Positions 25,456-32,497 of a DNA stretch of 64,000 bases are shown here, piece by piece. The position numbers and the translations under genes were made by a program. This stretch comes from Bradyrhizobium japonicum USDA 6. Its GTDB lineage: Bacteria > Pseudomonadota > Alphaproteobacteria > Rhizobiales > Xanthobacteraceae. The stretch is taken from contig NC_017249.1 in the NCBI RefSeq assembly GCF_000284375.1, positions 7,123,001 to 7,187,000 of the forward strand, read 5' to 3'. Within the stretch, counting starts at the first letter, position 1, and each line of letters begins with the position of its first letter. Below the pieces are notes generated by a model. The model saw nothing but the letters and a program-made list of their open reading frames with translations. It was not told the DNA's origin and did no database searches.

Positions 25456-26673
25456 TCAAGCCGCCTTGGAGGGACGCGCCAGCGCGCGGCCGAACATCAT
25501 GTCGGTGCGGATCGCCGTCACCTTGTCGCGATTGCGGATCAGCTCGAGATACCAGAGCGCATCGACGGTATCGCCGATCAGCACCGCGCCGGTGAGCCGG
25601 CCGTCGGCAATGACGAGCTTCTTGTAGGTGCCGCGCCTGCGGTCTGACAGCACCAGGCTCTCGCTGCCGTCCCCGCCCATGAAGTCGCCGGCGGAGAAGA
25701 CGCTGACGCCGGATACCTTCAGATTGGTCGAGACCACGCTGCCCTGATAGGCGGCGGGACGTCCGGCGAGATGCCGCGCCAGCACGCGCGCCTGCTCGTA
25801 AGCGGGCTCGACCAGGCCGTAGCAGGTGCCGCGATGCTCGGCACATTCGCCGAGCGCGTAGATGTCGGGCGAGGCCGTCTGCATCTCGTCGTTGACGACG
25901 ATACCGCGGTTGACCGCGATGCCCGCCTCTTTGGCAAGCGCCACATTCGGCCTGATGCCGGCGGCGAAGATCACGGCATCCGCCTCGATGCGCGTGCCGT
26001 CGGCAAGCTCGACGGCCTCGACATGGCCGTCGCCGTGAACGCGGGCGGTGGAGGCATTGAGCAGGATGCGGATGCCCTTGCGTTCGACCAGCGTCTTCAG
26101 CAGGTCCGCCGCCGGCAGATCGAGCTGGCGCTCCATCAGCCGGTCCATCAGGTGCAGCAGCGTCACCGGCGCGCCGGCTTTCGCGAGGCCATAGGCCGCT
26201 TCGAGCCCGAGCAGGCCGCCCCCGACCACGACGACGCGTTTCTTCGCCGCAGCCAGCGTCAGCAACAGATCGACGTCGCGCGTATCGCGAAAGGTGTGCA
26301 CCCCGGTGAGATCGGCGCCCGGCACGTTGAGCCGCAGCGGCGTCGAGCCGGTGGCGAGCACGAGCTTGGAATATTCGACGCTCTCTTCACCTTCGATCTT
26401 GAGCTCGCGGCGGCCGGTGTCGATCTCGGTGACGCGGTAGCCGTAGCGCACGGTGACGCCGCGATGGCGCCACCAGTCGGCCGGCCTCAGCTCGATCTCG
26501 TGTGAGCCGGTCTCGCCGGCCAGCACGGAGGAGAGCAGCACGCGATTGTAAGCGAGCCGCGGCTCTTCGCCGATCACCGCGACCGCGTAGCGGCCGAGCG
26601 AGGTCTTGGCGAGCTCGTCGACCAGACGCGCGGCCGCCATACCGTTACCGACGATGACCAGCGGTTCACTCAC
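25456..26673 (-). CDS. flp: FAD-dependent NAD(P)H oxidoreductase of nitrate assimilation (Flp)
   Basis: A 405-aa flavoprotein related to the N-terminal half of NirB. It has an FAD-binding VIVGNGMAAARLVDEL, the NAD-binding VVVVGGGLLGLEAAYGLAKAG about residue 145, and IYALGECAEHRGTCYG, the second FAD motif. It lacks the iron-sulfur and sirohaem domains of full NirB, so it is not a nitrite reductase. Placed between the globin and nasC genes with gaps of 10 and 14 bp, it probably feeds electrons to NasC and may re-reduce the globin, as proposed for the B. japonicum locus. Confidence 0.9.
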   Translation of the reverse strand: MSEPLVIVGNGMAAARLVDELAKTSLGRYAVAVIGEEPRLAYNRVLLSSVLAGETGSHEIELRPADWWRHRGVTVRYGYRVTEIDTGRRELKIEGEESVEYSKLVLATGSTPLRLNVPGADLTGVHTFRDTRDVDLLLTLAAAKKRVVVVGGGLLGLEAAYGLAKAGAPVTLLHLMDRLMERQLDLPAADLLKTLVERKGIRILLNASTARVHGDGHVEAVELADGTRIEADAVIFAAGIRPNVALAKEAGIAVNRGIVVNDEMQTASPDIYALGECAEHRGTCYGLVEPAYEQARVLARHLAGRPAAYQGSVVSTNLKVSGVSVFSAGDFMGGDGSESLVLSDRRRGTYKKLVIADGRLTGAVLIGDTVDALWYLELIRNRDKVTAIRTDMMFGRALARPSKAA

Positions 26674-26683
26674 AAGGCATCTC

Positions 26684-27112
26684 CTATTCGGCGGCCTGCG
26701 CCTGTGCGCCGTAGGCCTCGGAAATCATGTAGCCGGACAGGACGCCGTAGGCGTCGGTCCAGGCCGTGGCGAGTTCGGGCGTCCAGGCCTCGCCGAGGCC
26801 CTTCTCGAGGGTCCAGAGCAAGGTCGCGCCGACCACCGGATAGTGCTCGGCCTTGGCGCCATAGGCGACGTGACGCTTGGCGAGCGCCGAGGCCGCGGGA
26901 AGAATGGTCTCGAGCTTCGACAGGCCGCCGACCACGGCGGCGAGCATGCCCATCAGCTTCTTGCGCTGCTCGGTCATGTCCTCGGGAAACATCGCGCGCA
27001 CGGACGGCGCCACCTCGAACAGGCGATCGTAGAACAGCACCGCGGCCGCCTCTGAAATCGGCGCGACCTTGGAAAAGCTCTGCTGGACGAGGGCGATCTG
27101 TTCTGAAGTCAT
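26684..27112 (-). CDS. bjgb: single-domain haemoglobin of the nitrate assimilation operon (Bjgb-like)
   Basis: A 142-aa globin domain without the reductase half of a flavohaemoglobin. FYDRLFEVAPSVRAMFPEDMTEQRKKLMGML covers helices B to E, and LAKRHVAYGAKAEHYPVVGATLLWTLEKGLGE holds the proximal His and the F-G region. The ATG at 27112 follows GGAGAACATC; a longer frame to 27163 is rejected. The B. japonicum homologue protects against nitric oxide formed during nitrate assimilation. Gene order matches that operon. Confidence 0.9.
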   Translation of the reverse strand: MTSEQIALVQQSFSKVAPISEAAAVLFYDRLFEVAPSVRAMFPEDMTEQRKKLMGMLAAVVGGLSKLETILPAASALAKRHVAYGAKAEHYPVVGATLLWTLEKGLGEAWTPELATAWTDAYGVLSGYMISEAYGAQAQAAE

Positions 27113-27192
27113 GATGTTCTCCTGTCTGTTTCGGTCTGCCTTTGTCCGCGCCGTTGCGAACAAGGTTCATGGGTCAAACGTCATCAGAGAGT

Positions 27193-27216
27193 CTTCTCCC
27201 CGCGCACGGGGAGAAG
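27193..27216 (-). other. intra-operon hairpin between narK and the globin gene
   Basis: CTTCTCCCCG (27193-27202) and CGGGGAGAAG (27207-27216) form a perfect 10-bp stem with a 4-nt loop, 18 bp past the narK stop. There is no U tract after it in the direction of transcription. It may be a processing or stability element that separates narK from the downstream genes, or a weak attenuator. Confidence 0.5.
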
Positions 27217-27233
27217 CGACATTCGTGCCAAAC

Positions 27234-28625
27234 TCAGACTCGCGCTTCCGCGAGGCTTGACGCGCCCTCACCCTGCGGGCTGCGACGCAGGTAGAACCAC
27301 CAGGTCAGTCCGAGGCAGGACGCGTAGAAAGCGAGATAGATCGCGAGCGCGAGCGACGGTCCGCCGGTCATGGCAATCGACTTGCCGAAACCGGTTGGGA
27401 TCAGATAGCCGCCGACCGCGCCGATCGCGCCGATGAAGCCGACCGCCGCACCGCTCTCGATGCTCGCGGTCTTCAAGGCCGCCGCGCGCGCCGCATCGCC
27501 CTTGCCGCGCACCCTGAACAGGTTCTGCTCGCGGAAGATCGAGGGGATCATGCGGTAGGTCGAGCCGTTGCCGATGCCCGTCGTCACGAACAGGATCAGG
27601 AACATCGCAAGGAAGCCGGTGAAGTCCTTGTGCCCGACGAAGTAGAGCACGCCGACCGTCGCCGCCGCCATCGCGATGAAATTCCAGAAGGTGAGGATGG
27701 AGCCGCCGATCTTGTCGGCGAGCAAGCCGCCGAGCGGTCGCGACAGCGAACCGACCAGCGGCCCGAGGAACGCGATCGAGATCGAGATCGCCGGAAACTG
27801 CGTCTTGATCAGCAGCGGGAACGCCGCCGAGTAGCCGATGAAGGAGCCGAACGTTCCGATATAGAGATACGCCATGATCCAGGTGTGCTTGCGCTTGACC
27901 ACGGCAAGCTGGTTCTTGATCGACGCCTTGGCTGTGGTCAGGTTGTTCATGAAGAACACCGCGCCGAACACCGCGATCGCGATCGGCAGCACCCACATCA
28001 GGCCGGCGTTCTGAAGAAAGATGCCGTCGACGGGGGACGCCTGGAACAGGTTGATGACCGCGAGCGTCATCAGGATCGGGGTCAATAGCTGCACGCTGGA
28101 GACGCCGATATTGCCGCCGGCCGCGTTCAGCCCCAGCGCCCATCCCTTCATCCGGTCAGGAAAGAAGAAGGAGATGTTGGTCATGCTGGAGGCGAAATTG
28201 CCGCCGCCGAGACCCGCGGTCGATGCGATCAGCAGCATCAGCCAGAACGGCGTGTCGGGCTGGCTGACGAAATAGGCGAGCGACAGCGTCGGGATGAACA
28301 GGATAGCCGCGCTGAAAATGGTCCAGTTGCGGCCGCCGAAAGTCGTGACCGCGAACGTGTAGGGAAAGCGCATCAATGCGCCGATCAGCCCCGGCACCGC
28401 GACGAGCTGGAACAGCTGGTCGGTGGTGTAGTGGAAGCCCGCCTGCGGCAGCTTGGTGGTGACGATGCTCCAGATCAGCCAGACGGAGAAGCCGATATGC
28501 TCGGCCACGATCGACCAGATCAGGTTACGCCGGGCGATCACTTTGCCGCCCGCATTCCAGAACGCCTCGTCTTCGGGGCGCCAATCAGAAATCCACGTCG
28601 GATTTCGAGTCGGATTCGTCGTCAT
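27234..28625 (-). CDS. narK: MFS nitrate/nitrite transporter (NarK/NasA family)
   Basis: A 463-aa twelve-helix permease. The nitrate signature motifs are GLGGGNFASSMTNISFFFPDRMKGWALGLNAAGGN in the first half and FVTTGIGNGSTYRMIP with RAAALKTASIESGAAVGFIGAIGAVGGYLIP in the second. The start ATG at 28625 follows AAGGGA. It is the first gene of the narK-globin-flp-nasC operon and is preceded by a 336-bp region holding a sigma-54-like promoter and structured elements. With nrtABC just upstream, the cell has two nitrate uptake routes here, or NarK exports nitrite. Confidence 0.92.
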   Translation of the reverse strand: MTTNPTRNPTWISDWRPEDEAFWNAGGKVIARRNLIWSIVAEHIGFSVWLIWSIVTTKLPQAGFHYTTDQLFQLVAVPGLIGALMRFPYTFAVTTFGGRNWTIFSAAILFIPTLSLAYFVSQPDTPFWLMLLIASTAGLGGGNFASSMTNISFFFPDRMKGWALGLNAAGGNIGVSSVQLLTPILMTLAVINLFQASPVDGIFLQNAGLMWVLPIAIAVFGAVFFMNNLTTAKASIKNQLAVVKRKHTWIMAYLYIGTFGSFIGYSAAFPLLIKTQFPAISISIAFLGPLVGSLSRPLGGLLADKIGGSILTFWNFIAMAAATVGVLYFVGHKDFTGFLAMFLILFVTTGIGNGSTYRMIPSIFREQNLFRVRGKGDAARAAALKTASIESGAAVGFIGAIGAVGGYLIPTGFGKSIAMTGGPSLALAIYLAFYASCLGLTWWFYLRRSPQGEGASSLAEARV

Positions 28626-28649
28626 TGATAATCCCTTCTTGGCTCACCG

Positions 28650-28663
28650 CTGCGTCGTTGCAG
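28650..28663 (-). promoter_or_regulatory. narK leader hairpin with AACGAC hexaloop
   Basis: On the minus strand CTGC-AACGAC-GCAG forms a 4-bp stem with a six-base loop that has A at position 1 and G at position 4, 24 nt before the narK start. A larger GC-rich hairpin (GCCTCC/GGAGGC) lies directly upstream. A near-identical word is found before nrtA. Loops with A1 and G4 in tandem hairpins are the target of ANTAR antiterminators such as NasT. The link is suggestive only. Confidence 0.4.
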
Positions 28664-28770
28664 GCTCAGCCTCCACGCGGAGGCGCGCGCCGAGGCCATG
28701 CCCCGGTGGCGAGTTCACGATGCTGATTGATGATGTTGAGGGACGTCGTCGTTGGCGTCGGAAAAGGTAC

Positions 28771-28787
28771 TTCAATTTCCGTGCCAA
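28771..28787 (-). promoter_or_regulatory. sigma-54-like promoter for narK
   Basis: Minus-strand TTGGCACGGAAATTGAA has a perfect -24 element (TTGGCACG) and GG-N10-GA spacing to a -12 element that has GA instead of the canonical GC. The same TTGAA variant occurs at the nrtA promoter. A CCGACGCCA word follows 9 nt later, close to the expected start of transcription, as it does for nrtA. It lies about 146 bp before narK. Confidence 0.55.
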
Positions 28788-28801
28788 TTGCGCGCGTTCG
28801 G

Positions 28802-28860
28802 GAAATACAGGGAATTCAGGGGCTTGTTCGCGTTGCCCGAAATTCCTCCAGATGTATTTC
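28802..28860. promoter_or_regulatory. nested inverted repeat between enhancer and narK promoter
   Basis: Three nested arm pairs share one axis: GAAATACA/TGTATTTC (28802-28809, 28853-28860), GGAATT/AATTCC (28811-28816, 28841-28846) and GGGC/GCCC (28820-28823, 28835-28838). It lies between the palindrome at 28897 and the sigma-54-like site. It could bind a regulator as DNA, or fold as RNA in transcripts reading through from nrtABC. Confidence 0.5.
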
Positions 28861-28878
28861 GCTCGCAAATTTTGCGAT

Positions 28879-28915
28879 TCGCTCAATCCTTGTGCGGCGC
28901 ACAAGGATTGAGCGA
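28879..28915. promoter_or_regulatory. 17-bp-arm palindrome: candidate NtrC-type enhancer of narK
   Basis: Arms 28879-28895 and 28899-28915 are exact reverse complements around a GGC centre, with the core TTGTGC-N3-GCACAA. Each half also reads as an NtrC-like 15-mer with one mismatch (GCTC-N7-GTGC and GCAC-N7-GAGC against GCAC-N7-GTGC). The centre is 112.5 bp upstream of the -24 GG of the narK sigma-54-like site. It also lies 47 bp past nrtC, so it could form a hairpin at the 3' end of that mRNA, though no U tract follows. Confidence 0.55.
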
Positions 28916-28961
28916 GGTGTCGATTATTTAGGCGCGCTGATCTTCCACATTAAACCTTCGT

Positions 28962-29756
28962 TTACGCGGCCTCGACGAAGCGATGACGCTCGTAGAGGAA
29001 TTCGAGCACGCGGTGGCGGCACTTCAAATAAGTGGAGTTGGTCGCGAGATCGAGCCGCTTGCGGGGACGTGCGAGCGGCACCTCCAGTACCTCGCCGATG
29101 CGCGCGCTCGGCCCGTTTGTCATCATCACGATGCGATCGGATAGCAGCACCGCCTCGTCGACGTCGTGGGTGATCATCAGAATGGTGTTGCCGAGCTTCT
29201 GATGCAGCGCCATCACCGAGTCCTGCAGATGCGCGCGGGTCAGCGCGTCGAGCGCGCCGAACGGCTCGTCGAGCAGCAGGACCTTCGGCTCCATCGCCAG
29301 CGCTCGGGCGATGCCGACGCGCTGCTTCATGCCGCCGGAGATTTCCGAGGGACGCTTGTCCCTGGCATGGGCCATCTGCACCAGGTTGAGATTGTGCATG
29401 ACCCAGGCGTCGCGTTCGGCGCGGGACTTGGTCCTGGCAAAGACCTTGTCGACGCCGAGCTTGACGTTCTCGTAGACGGTCAGCCACGGCAGCAGGCTGT
29501 GGTTCTGGAACACCACGGCGCGATCGGGACCCGGCGAGTTGACCTCGCGGTTCTCGAGCAGCACGCCGCCGGTGGTGGCGCCGGTCAGGCCTGCGATGAT
29601 GTTGAGCAGGGTCGACTTGCCGCAGCCGGAATGGCCGATGATCGAGACGTATTCGCCCTTCTCGATCGTCAGGTTGATGTCCTTCAGCACCTCCGTGGTG
29701 GCGGCGCCGCGGGTAAAGACCTTGTCGATATGGTCGAGCTTCAGATAGGCGGTCAT
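28962..29756 (-). CDS. nrtC: nitrate ABC transporter ATP-binding protein
   Basis: A 264-aa ABC ATPase energising nitrate uptake. It has Walker A GHSGCGKST about residue 41, the Q-loop at VVFQNHSLLPW, the signature EISGGMKQRVGIARAL, Walker B LLLDEPFGALD and the H-loop MITHDVDEA. It lacks the extra NrtA-like C-terminal domain of cyanobacterial NrtC and so resembles NrtD/SsuB in length. It starts 13 bp after nrtB and is the last gene of nrtABC. Confidence 0.9.
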   Translation of the reverse strand: MTAYLKLDHIDKVFTRGAATTEVLKDINLTIEKGEYVSIIGHSGCGKSTLLNIIAGLTGATTGGVLLENREVNSPGPDRAVVFQNHSLLPWLTVYENVKLGVDKVFARTKSRAERDAWVMHNLNLVQMAHARDKRPSEISGGMKQRVGIARALAMEPKVLLLDEPFGALDALTRAHLQDSVMALHQKLGNTILMITHDVDEAVLLSDRIVMMTNGPSARIGEVLEVPLARPRKRLDLATNSTYLKCRHRVLEFLYERHRFVEAA

Positions 29757-29769
29757 GTGCCCTTCTCCC

Positions 29770-30666
29770 TCAGTTCTGCGCCGTGCCGCGGGTGACGATC
29801 TTGCCGAGGCCCGCGATCAGGCGGTCGAGCACGAAGCCGACGATGCCGACATAGAACAGCGCCAGGATGATCTCGCTGATATGCGAGGAATTCCAGGCGT
29901 CCCAGATGAAGAAGCCGATGCCGACGCCGCCGATCAGCATTTCGGCTGCGATGATGGCGAGCCAGGACAGGCCGATGCCGATGCGAAGGCCCGTGAAGAT
30001 GTAGGGCGCCGCCGCCGGGATCATGATCTTGCCGAAGAACTCGAGCGGATTGAGCTGCACCACCGCGGCGACGTTGCGGTAGTCCTGCGGGATGTTGCGG
30101 ATACCGACCGCGGTGTTGATGATGATCGGCCAGATCGAGGTGATGAAGATGACGAAGATCGCCGACGGCTGGCCGTCGCGGAACGCCGCGAGCGACAGCG
30201 GCAGCCAGGCCAGCGGCGGGATGGTGCGCAGCACCTGGAACAGCGGATCGAGCCCGCGCATCGCCCAGACCGACTGCCCGACCAGCACGCCGAGCCCGAT
30301 GCCGGCGATGGCGGCGAGCGAGTAGCCTAGCGCGACGCGCTGGAGGCTGGCGGAGAGATGCCAGAACAGGCCCTTGTCGATGCCGCCATGATCGAAGAAC
30401 GGATCGAAGATCAATTCCTTGGTGTCCTTGAACACCTTTGACGGCGGCGGCAGCGCCGAGCCGGCGCGGCGGCAGACTAGCTCCCACACCAGTGTCAGCA
30501 GCGCGATCACGACCAGCGGCGGAATCACGCGCACGGCGGTCTCCCTCGCCATACGCGCGTAGGCCTCGCTGCGCGGCGGCCGCTTCGGCGTCATCGCGAC
30601 GACCGGCGCGGCAGCGCCCGCAAGCGTCGCAGTCTCAACCTCAATCTTCGTGGCAGGCATGTTCAT
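29770..30666 (-). CDS. nrtB: nitrate ABC transporter permease
   Basis: A 298-aa inner-membrane permease of the nitrate/sulfonate/taurine ABC class. A cytoplasmic N-terminal tail precedes VRVIPPLVVIALLTLVWELV. The EAA-type coupling loop is NVAAVVQLNPLEFFGKIMIPAAAPYIFTGLRIGIG, and WLAIIAAEMLIGG...GIGFFIWDAW is the family end motif. The start at 30666 follows GGAGAGGG. It lies between nrtA (61-bp gap) and nrtC. Confidence 0.9.
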   Translation of the reverse strand: MNMPATKIEVETATLAGAAAPVVAMTPKRPPRSEAYARMARETAVRVIPPLVVIALLTLVWELVCRRAGSALPPPSKVFKDTKELIFDPFFDHGGIDKGLFWHLSASLQRVALGYSLAAIAGIGLGVLVGQSVWAMRGLDPLFQVLRTIPPLAWLPLSLAAFRDGQPSAIFVIFITSIWPIIINTAVGIRNIPQDYRNVAAVVQLNPLEFFGKIMIPAAAPYIFTGLRIGIGLSWLAIIAAEMLIGGVGIGFFIWDAWNSSHISEIILALFYVGIVGFVLDRLIAGLGKIVTRGTAQN

Positions 30667-30727
30667 TGAAAATCCCTCTCCGGCTTCAAAGGACGACGCG
30701 GCCGCCTGACGGCGGCCGCGGGCTCCA

Positions 30728-32038
30728 TCAGACTTCGACGCGCTTGATCGCGAGCGATTTCAGATAGGCAGCCGGATTTTCGGGATCGAATACCTTGCCG
30801 TCGAAGAAGGTCTCCTTGCCGCGCGAGGTCGAGGCCGGGATATCAGCGGCCGCAACGCCCAGCGTCTTGGCCGCATCCTTCCAGAGGTCCTCGCGGTTCA
30901 CCTTGGCAATCAGCGCCTTGGTGTCGAAGCCGGCTTCGTACTTGCCCCAGCGAATGTCCTCGGTGAGGAACCAGAGATCGTGGCTTTGGAACGGATAGGA
31001 AGCATTGTCTTTCCAGAAGCGCATTTGCTGCGGCGAGTTCTCGACCACACGACCGGTGCCGTAGTCGAATTTGCCCTTCATACGGTCGGTGACGTCCTCG
31101 ACCGGGACGTTGATCCACTGCCGCTTGGCGCAGATCGCCGCCGTTTCCTCGCGATTCTCCATTTTCTCGCACCACTGCTGGGCTTCCATCACGGCCATCA
31201 GCAGCGCCTTCGCGGCCTTCGGATATTTGTCGACATAGGCAGCACGCATACCGAACGACTTCTCCGGATGCTTGTCCCAGAGTTCGCCCGTGGTCAGTGC
31301 CGTGTAGCCGATCTGCTGATGGATCAACTGCAAATTCCATGGCTCGCAGACGCAGAACGCGTCCATGGTGCCGACCTTCATGTTCGCCACCATCTGTGCC
31401 GGCGGAACCACAATGGTCTCGATATCCTTGTCGGGATCGATGCCGCCTGCGGCGAGCCAGTAGCGAATCCAGAGATCGTGCGTGCCGCCCGGGAAAGTCA
31501 TGGCGGCCTTTACCGATTTGCCACCGGCCTTCTTCTTCTCGAGCGCAGCCTTGAACGGCGTCGTATCGACGCCAATCTTGAGGTCTGCATATTCCTTCGC
31601 GACCGAGATGCACTGGCCGTTCAGATTGAGCCGCGCCAAAATGTACATCGGCGTCGGCTGATTGTTCTGCGTCACCTTGCCCGATGAGATCAGGTAAGGC
31701 ATCGGGGTCAGGATATGGGCACCGTCGATGCCGTTACCCTCGGAGCCGAGCACGAGATTGTCGCGCGTGGTGCCCCAGGAGGCCTGTTTCTGGACTTCGA
31801 CATCAGGCATGCCGTATTTGGCGAAGATGCCCTTCTCCTTCGCAACGAACAGCGGCGAAGCATCAGTCAGCGCGATGAAGCCGAGCTTGGCGCCCTTGAC
31901 CTCGGGGCCTGCGTCCTGCGCGAAGGCGCCGGCGGGGAAATTCAGCTTGGCGGCGGCGAGAAGAGCGGTGGTGCTGCCGGCGGCCTTCAACAATTGACGG
32001 CGGCTCAGGCCCGAGGGCTGGCGGGTGCGCTTGGTCAT
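30728..32038 (-). CDS. nrtA: nitrate ABC transporter substrate-binding protein
   Basis: A 436-aa nitrate-binding protein. The N-terminus carries a twin-arginine signal (SRRQLLKAAGSTTALLAAAKL), so export through Tat is likely. The mature protein has GFIALTDASPLFVAKEKGIFAKYGMPDVEVQKQASWG, typical of NrtA/CmpA, and FPGGTHDLWIRYWLAAGGIDPD. The ATG at 32038 follows AAAGGA. It is the first gene of nrtABC. Its 5' region has a sigma-54-like promoter and leader hairpins shared with narK. Confidence 0.92.
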   Translation of the reverse strand: MTKRTRQPSGLSRRQLLKAAGSTTALLAAAKLNFPAGAFAQDAGPEVKGAKLGFIALTDASPLFVAKEKGIFAKYGMPDVEVQKQASWGTTRDNLVLGSEGNGIDGAHILTPMPYLISSGKVTQNNQPTPMYILARLNLNGQCISVAKEYADLKIGVDTTPFKAALEKKKAGGKSVKAAMTFPGGTHDLWIRYWLAAGGIDPDKDIETIVVPPAQMVANMKVGTMDAFCVCEPWNLQLIHQQIGYTALTTGELWDKHPEKSFGMRAAYVDKYPKAAKALLMAVMEAQQWCEKMENREETAAICAKRQWINVPVEDVTDRMKGKFDYGTGRVVENSPQQMRFWKDNASYPFQSHDLWFLTEDIRWGKYEAGFDTKALIAKVNREDLWKDAAKTLGVAAADIPASTSRGKETFFDGKVFDPENPAAYLKSLAIKRVEV

Positions 32039-32054
32039 AGGCAGTGTCGTCCTT

Positions 32055-32067
32055 TGCATCGTTGCAG
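32055..32067 (-). promoter_or_regulatory. nrtA leader hairpin with AACGAT hexaloop
   Basis: Minus-strand CTGCAACGATGCA folds as TGC-AACGAT-GCA (A1 and G4 in the loop), 16 nt before the nrtA start and touching its ribosome site. It matches the narK leader word CTGCAACGACGCA with a single change, in the loop. It follows a larger stem at 32074-32115. This is a possible NasT/ANTAR-type RNA target or a translation control hairpin. Confidence 0.4.
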
Positions 32068-32073
32068 AATTGA

Positions 32074-32115
32074 TGGCGTCAGTGCGCGCGAGCGGCCCGT
32101 CCGTCCGTGACGCCA
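32074..32115 (-). promoter_or_regulatory. nrtA leader stem-loop
   Basis: TGGCGTCA at 32074-32081 and TGACGCCA at 32108-32115 form a perfect 8-bp closing stem over a 26-nt GC-rich loop in the predicted nrtA leader. It is directly upstream of the AACGAT hairpin. Further upstream CGGGGG-TCT-CCCCCG forms a third hairpin. Confidence 0.45.
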
Positions 32116-32222
32116 GAAAGAGGCGCGTGCGAACGCATGGCGGGGGAGACCCCCGTCTGGTGGCGTCGGCAAATCGGATGAGAAGTCTCGCGGGACGGCT
32201 TCAATGGCGTCGGCTTGAATGA

Positions 32223-32239
32223 TTCAAGCTTCATGCCAA
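32223..32239 (-). promoter_or_regulatory. sigma-54-like promoter for nrtA
   Basis: Minus-strand TTGGCATGAAGCTTGAA has -24 TTGGCATG and GG-N10-GA spacing, with the same non-canonical TTGAA -12 element as narK. CCGACGCCA follows after 9 nt in both. The -24 GG is 112.5 bp from the centre of the palindrome at 32342-32356. Confidence 0.55.
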
Positions 32240-32341
32240 GCCCGCCACTTCAAAAAATATCGAAGAATGAATGGGTTACTGACGCCGCGCCAGACTGTCG
32301 CAGGCTTGCTGCGCACGCGGAACTTGCGAATTGCTCATTCC

Positions 32342-32356
32342 TTGTGCGCCGCACAA
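32342..32356. promoter_or_regulatory. palindrome, candidate shared enhancer of nrtA and the FNT gene
   Basis: TTGTGC-GCC-GCACAA, with a flank on the nrtA side that repeats the narK element (GGAATGAGC, then TTCGCAA). NtrC-like GCAC-N7-GAGC lies on the minus strand and GCAC-N7-ATGC on the plus strand, each with one mismatch. The centre at 32349 is 112.5 bp from the nrtA -24 GG and 111.5 bp from the FNT -24 GG, that is, midway between divergent sigma-54-like promoters. Confidence 0.55.
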
Positions 32357-32457
32357 ATCTTATGCAGTCGCCCAAGCAAAAGGCCGCGCGTCCGCAAAAA
32401 CCAGATCAACGCGCGCAGCATCCGATTGATATCGCTCGCCTTTTCCAACGCACCCAC

Positions 32458-32475
32458 AGGGCACGCAACTTGCTT
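32458..32475 (+). promoter_or_regulatory. sigma-54 promoter for the formate/nitrite transporter gene
   Basis: AGGGCACGCAACTTGCTT matches TGGCACG-N4-TTGCW with one mismatch in -24 and has the correct GG-N10-GC spacing and canonical -12. CCGACGTCAACG follows near the expected start, as in the nrtA and narK promoters. It leaves a leader of about 225 nt before the FNT start codon at 32712. Confidence 0.65.
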
Positions 32476-32497
32476 CTTCACCGACGTCAACGAAGAC

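Noticed and set aside
24107..25627. 506-codon plus-strand open frame inside nasC and flp
   Set aside because: Antisense shadow; the minus strand has the iron-sulfur and molybdopterin motifs.
25456..26673. NirB-type nitrite reductase
   Set aside because: Only the FAD/NAD half is present; the iron-sulfur and sirohaem domains are missing, so it is the Flp-type electron donor.
28879..28915. Intrinsic terminator for nrtABC
   Set aside because: The stem is strong but no U tract follows in the direction of transcription, and the same core palindrome occurs upstream of nrtA where it cannot be a terminator of that operon. A control site explains both.
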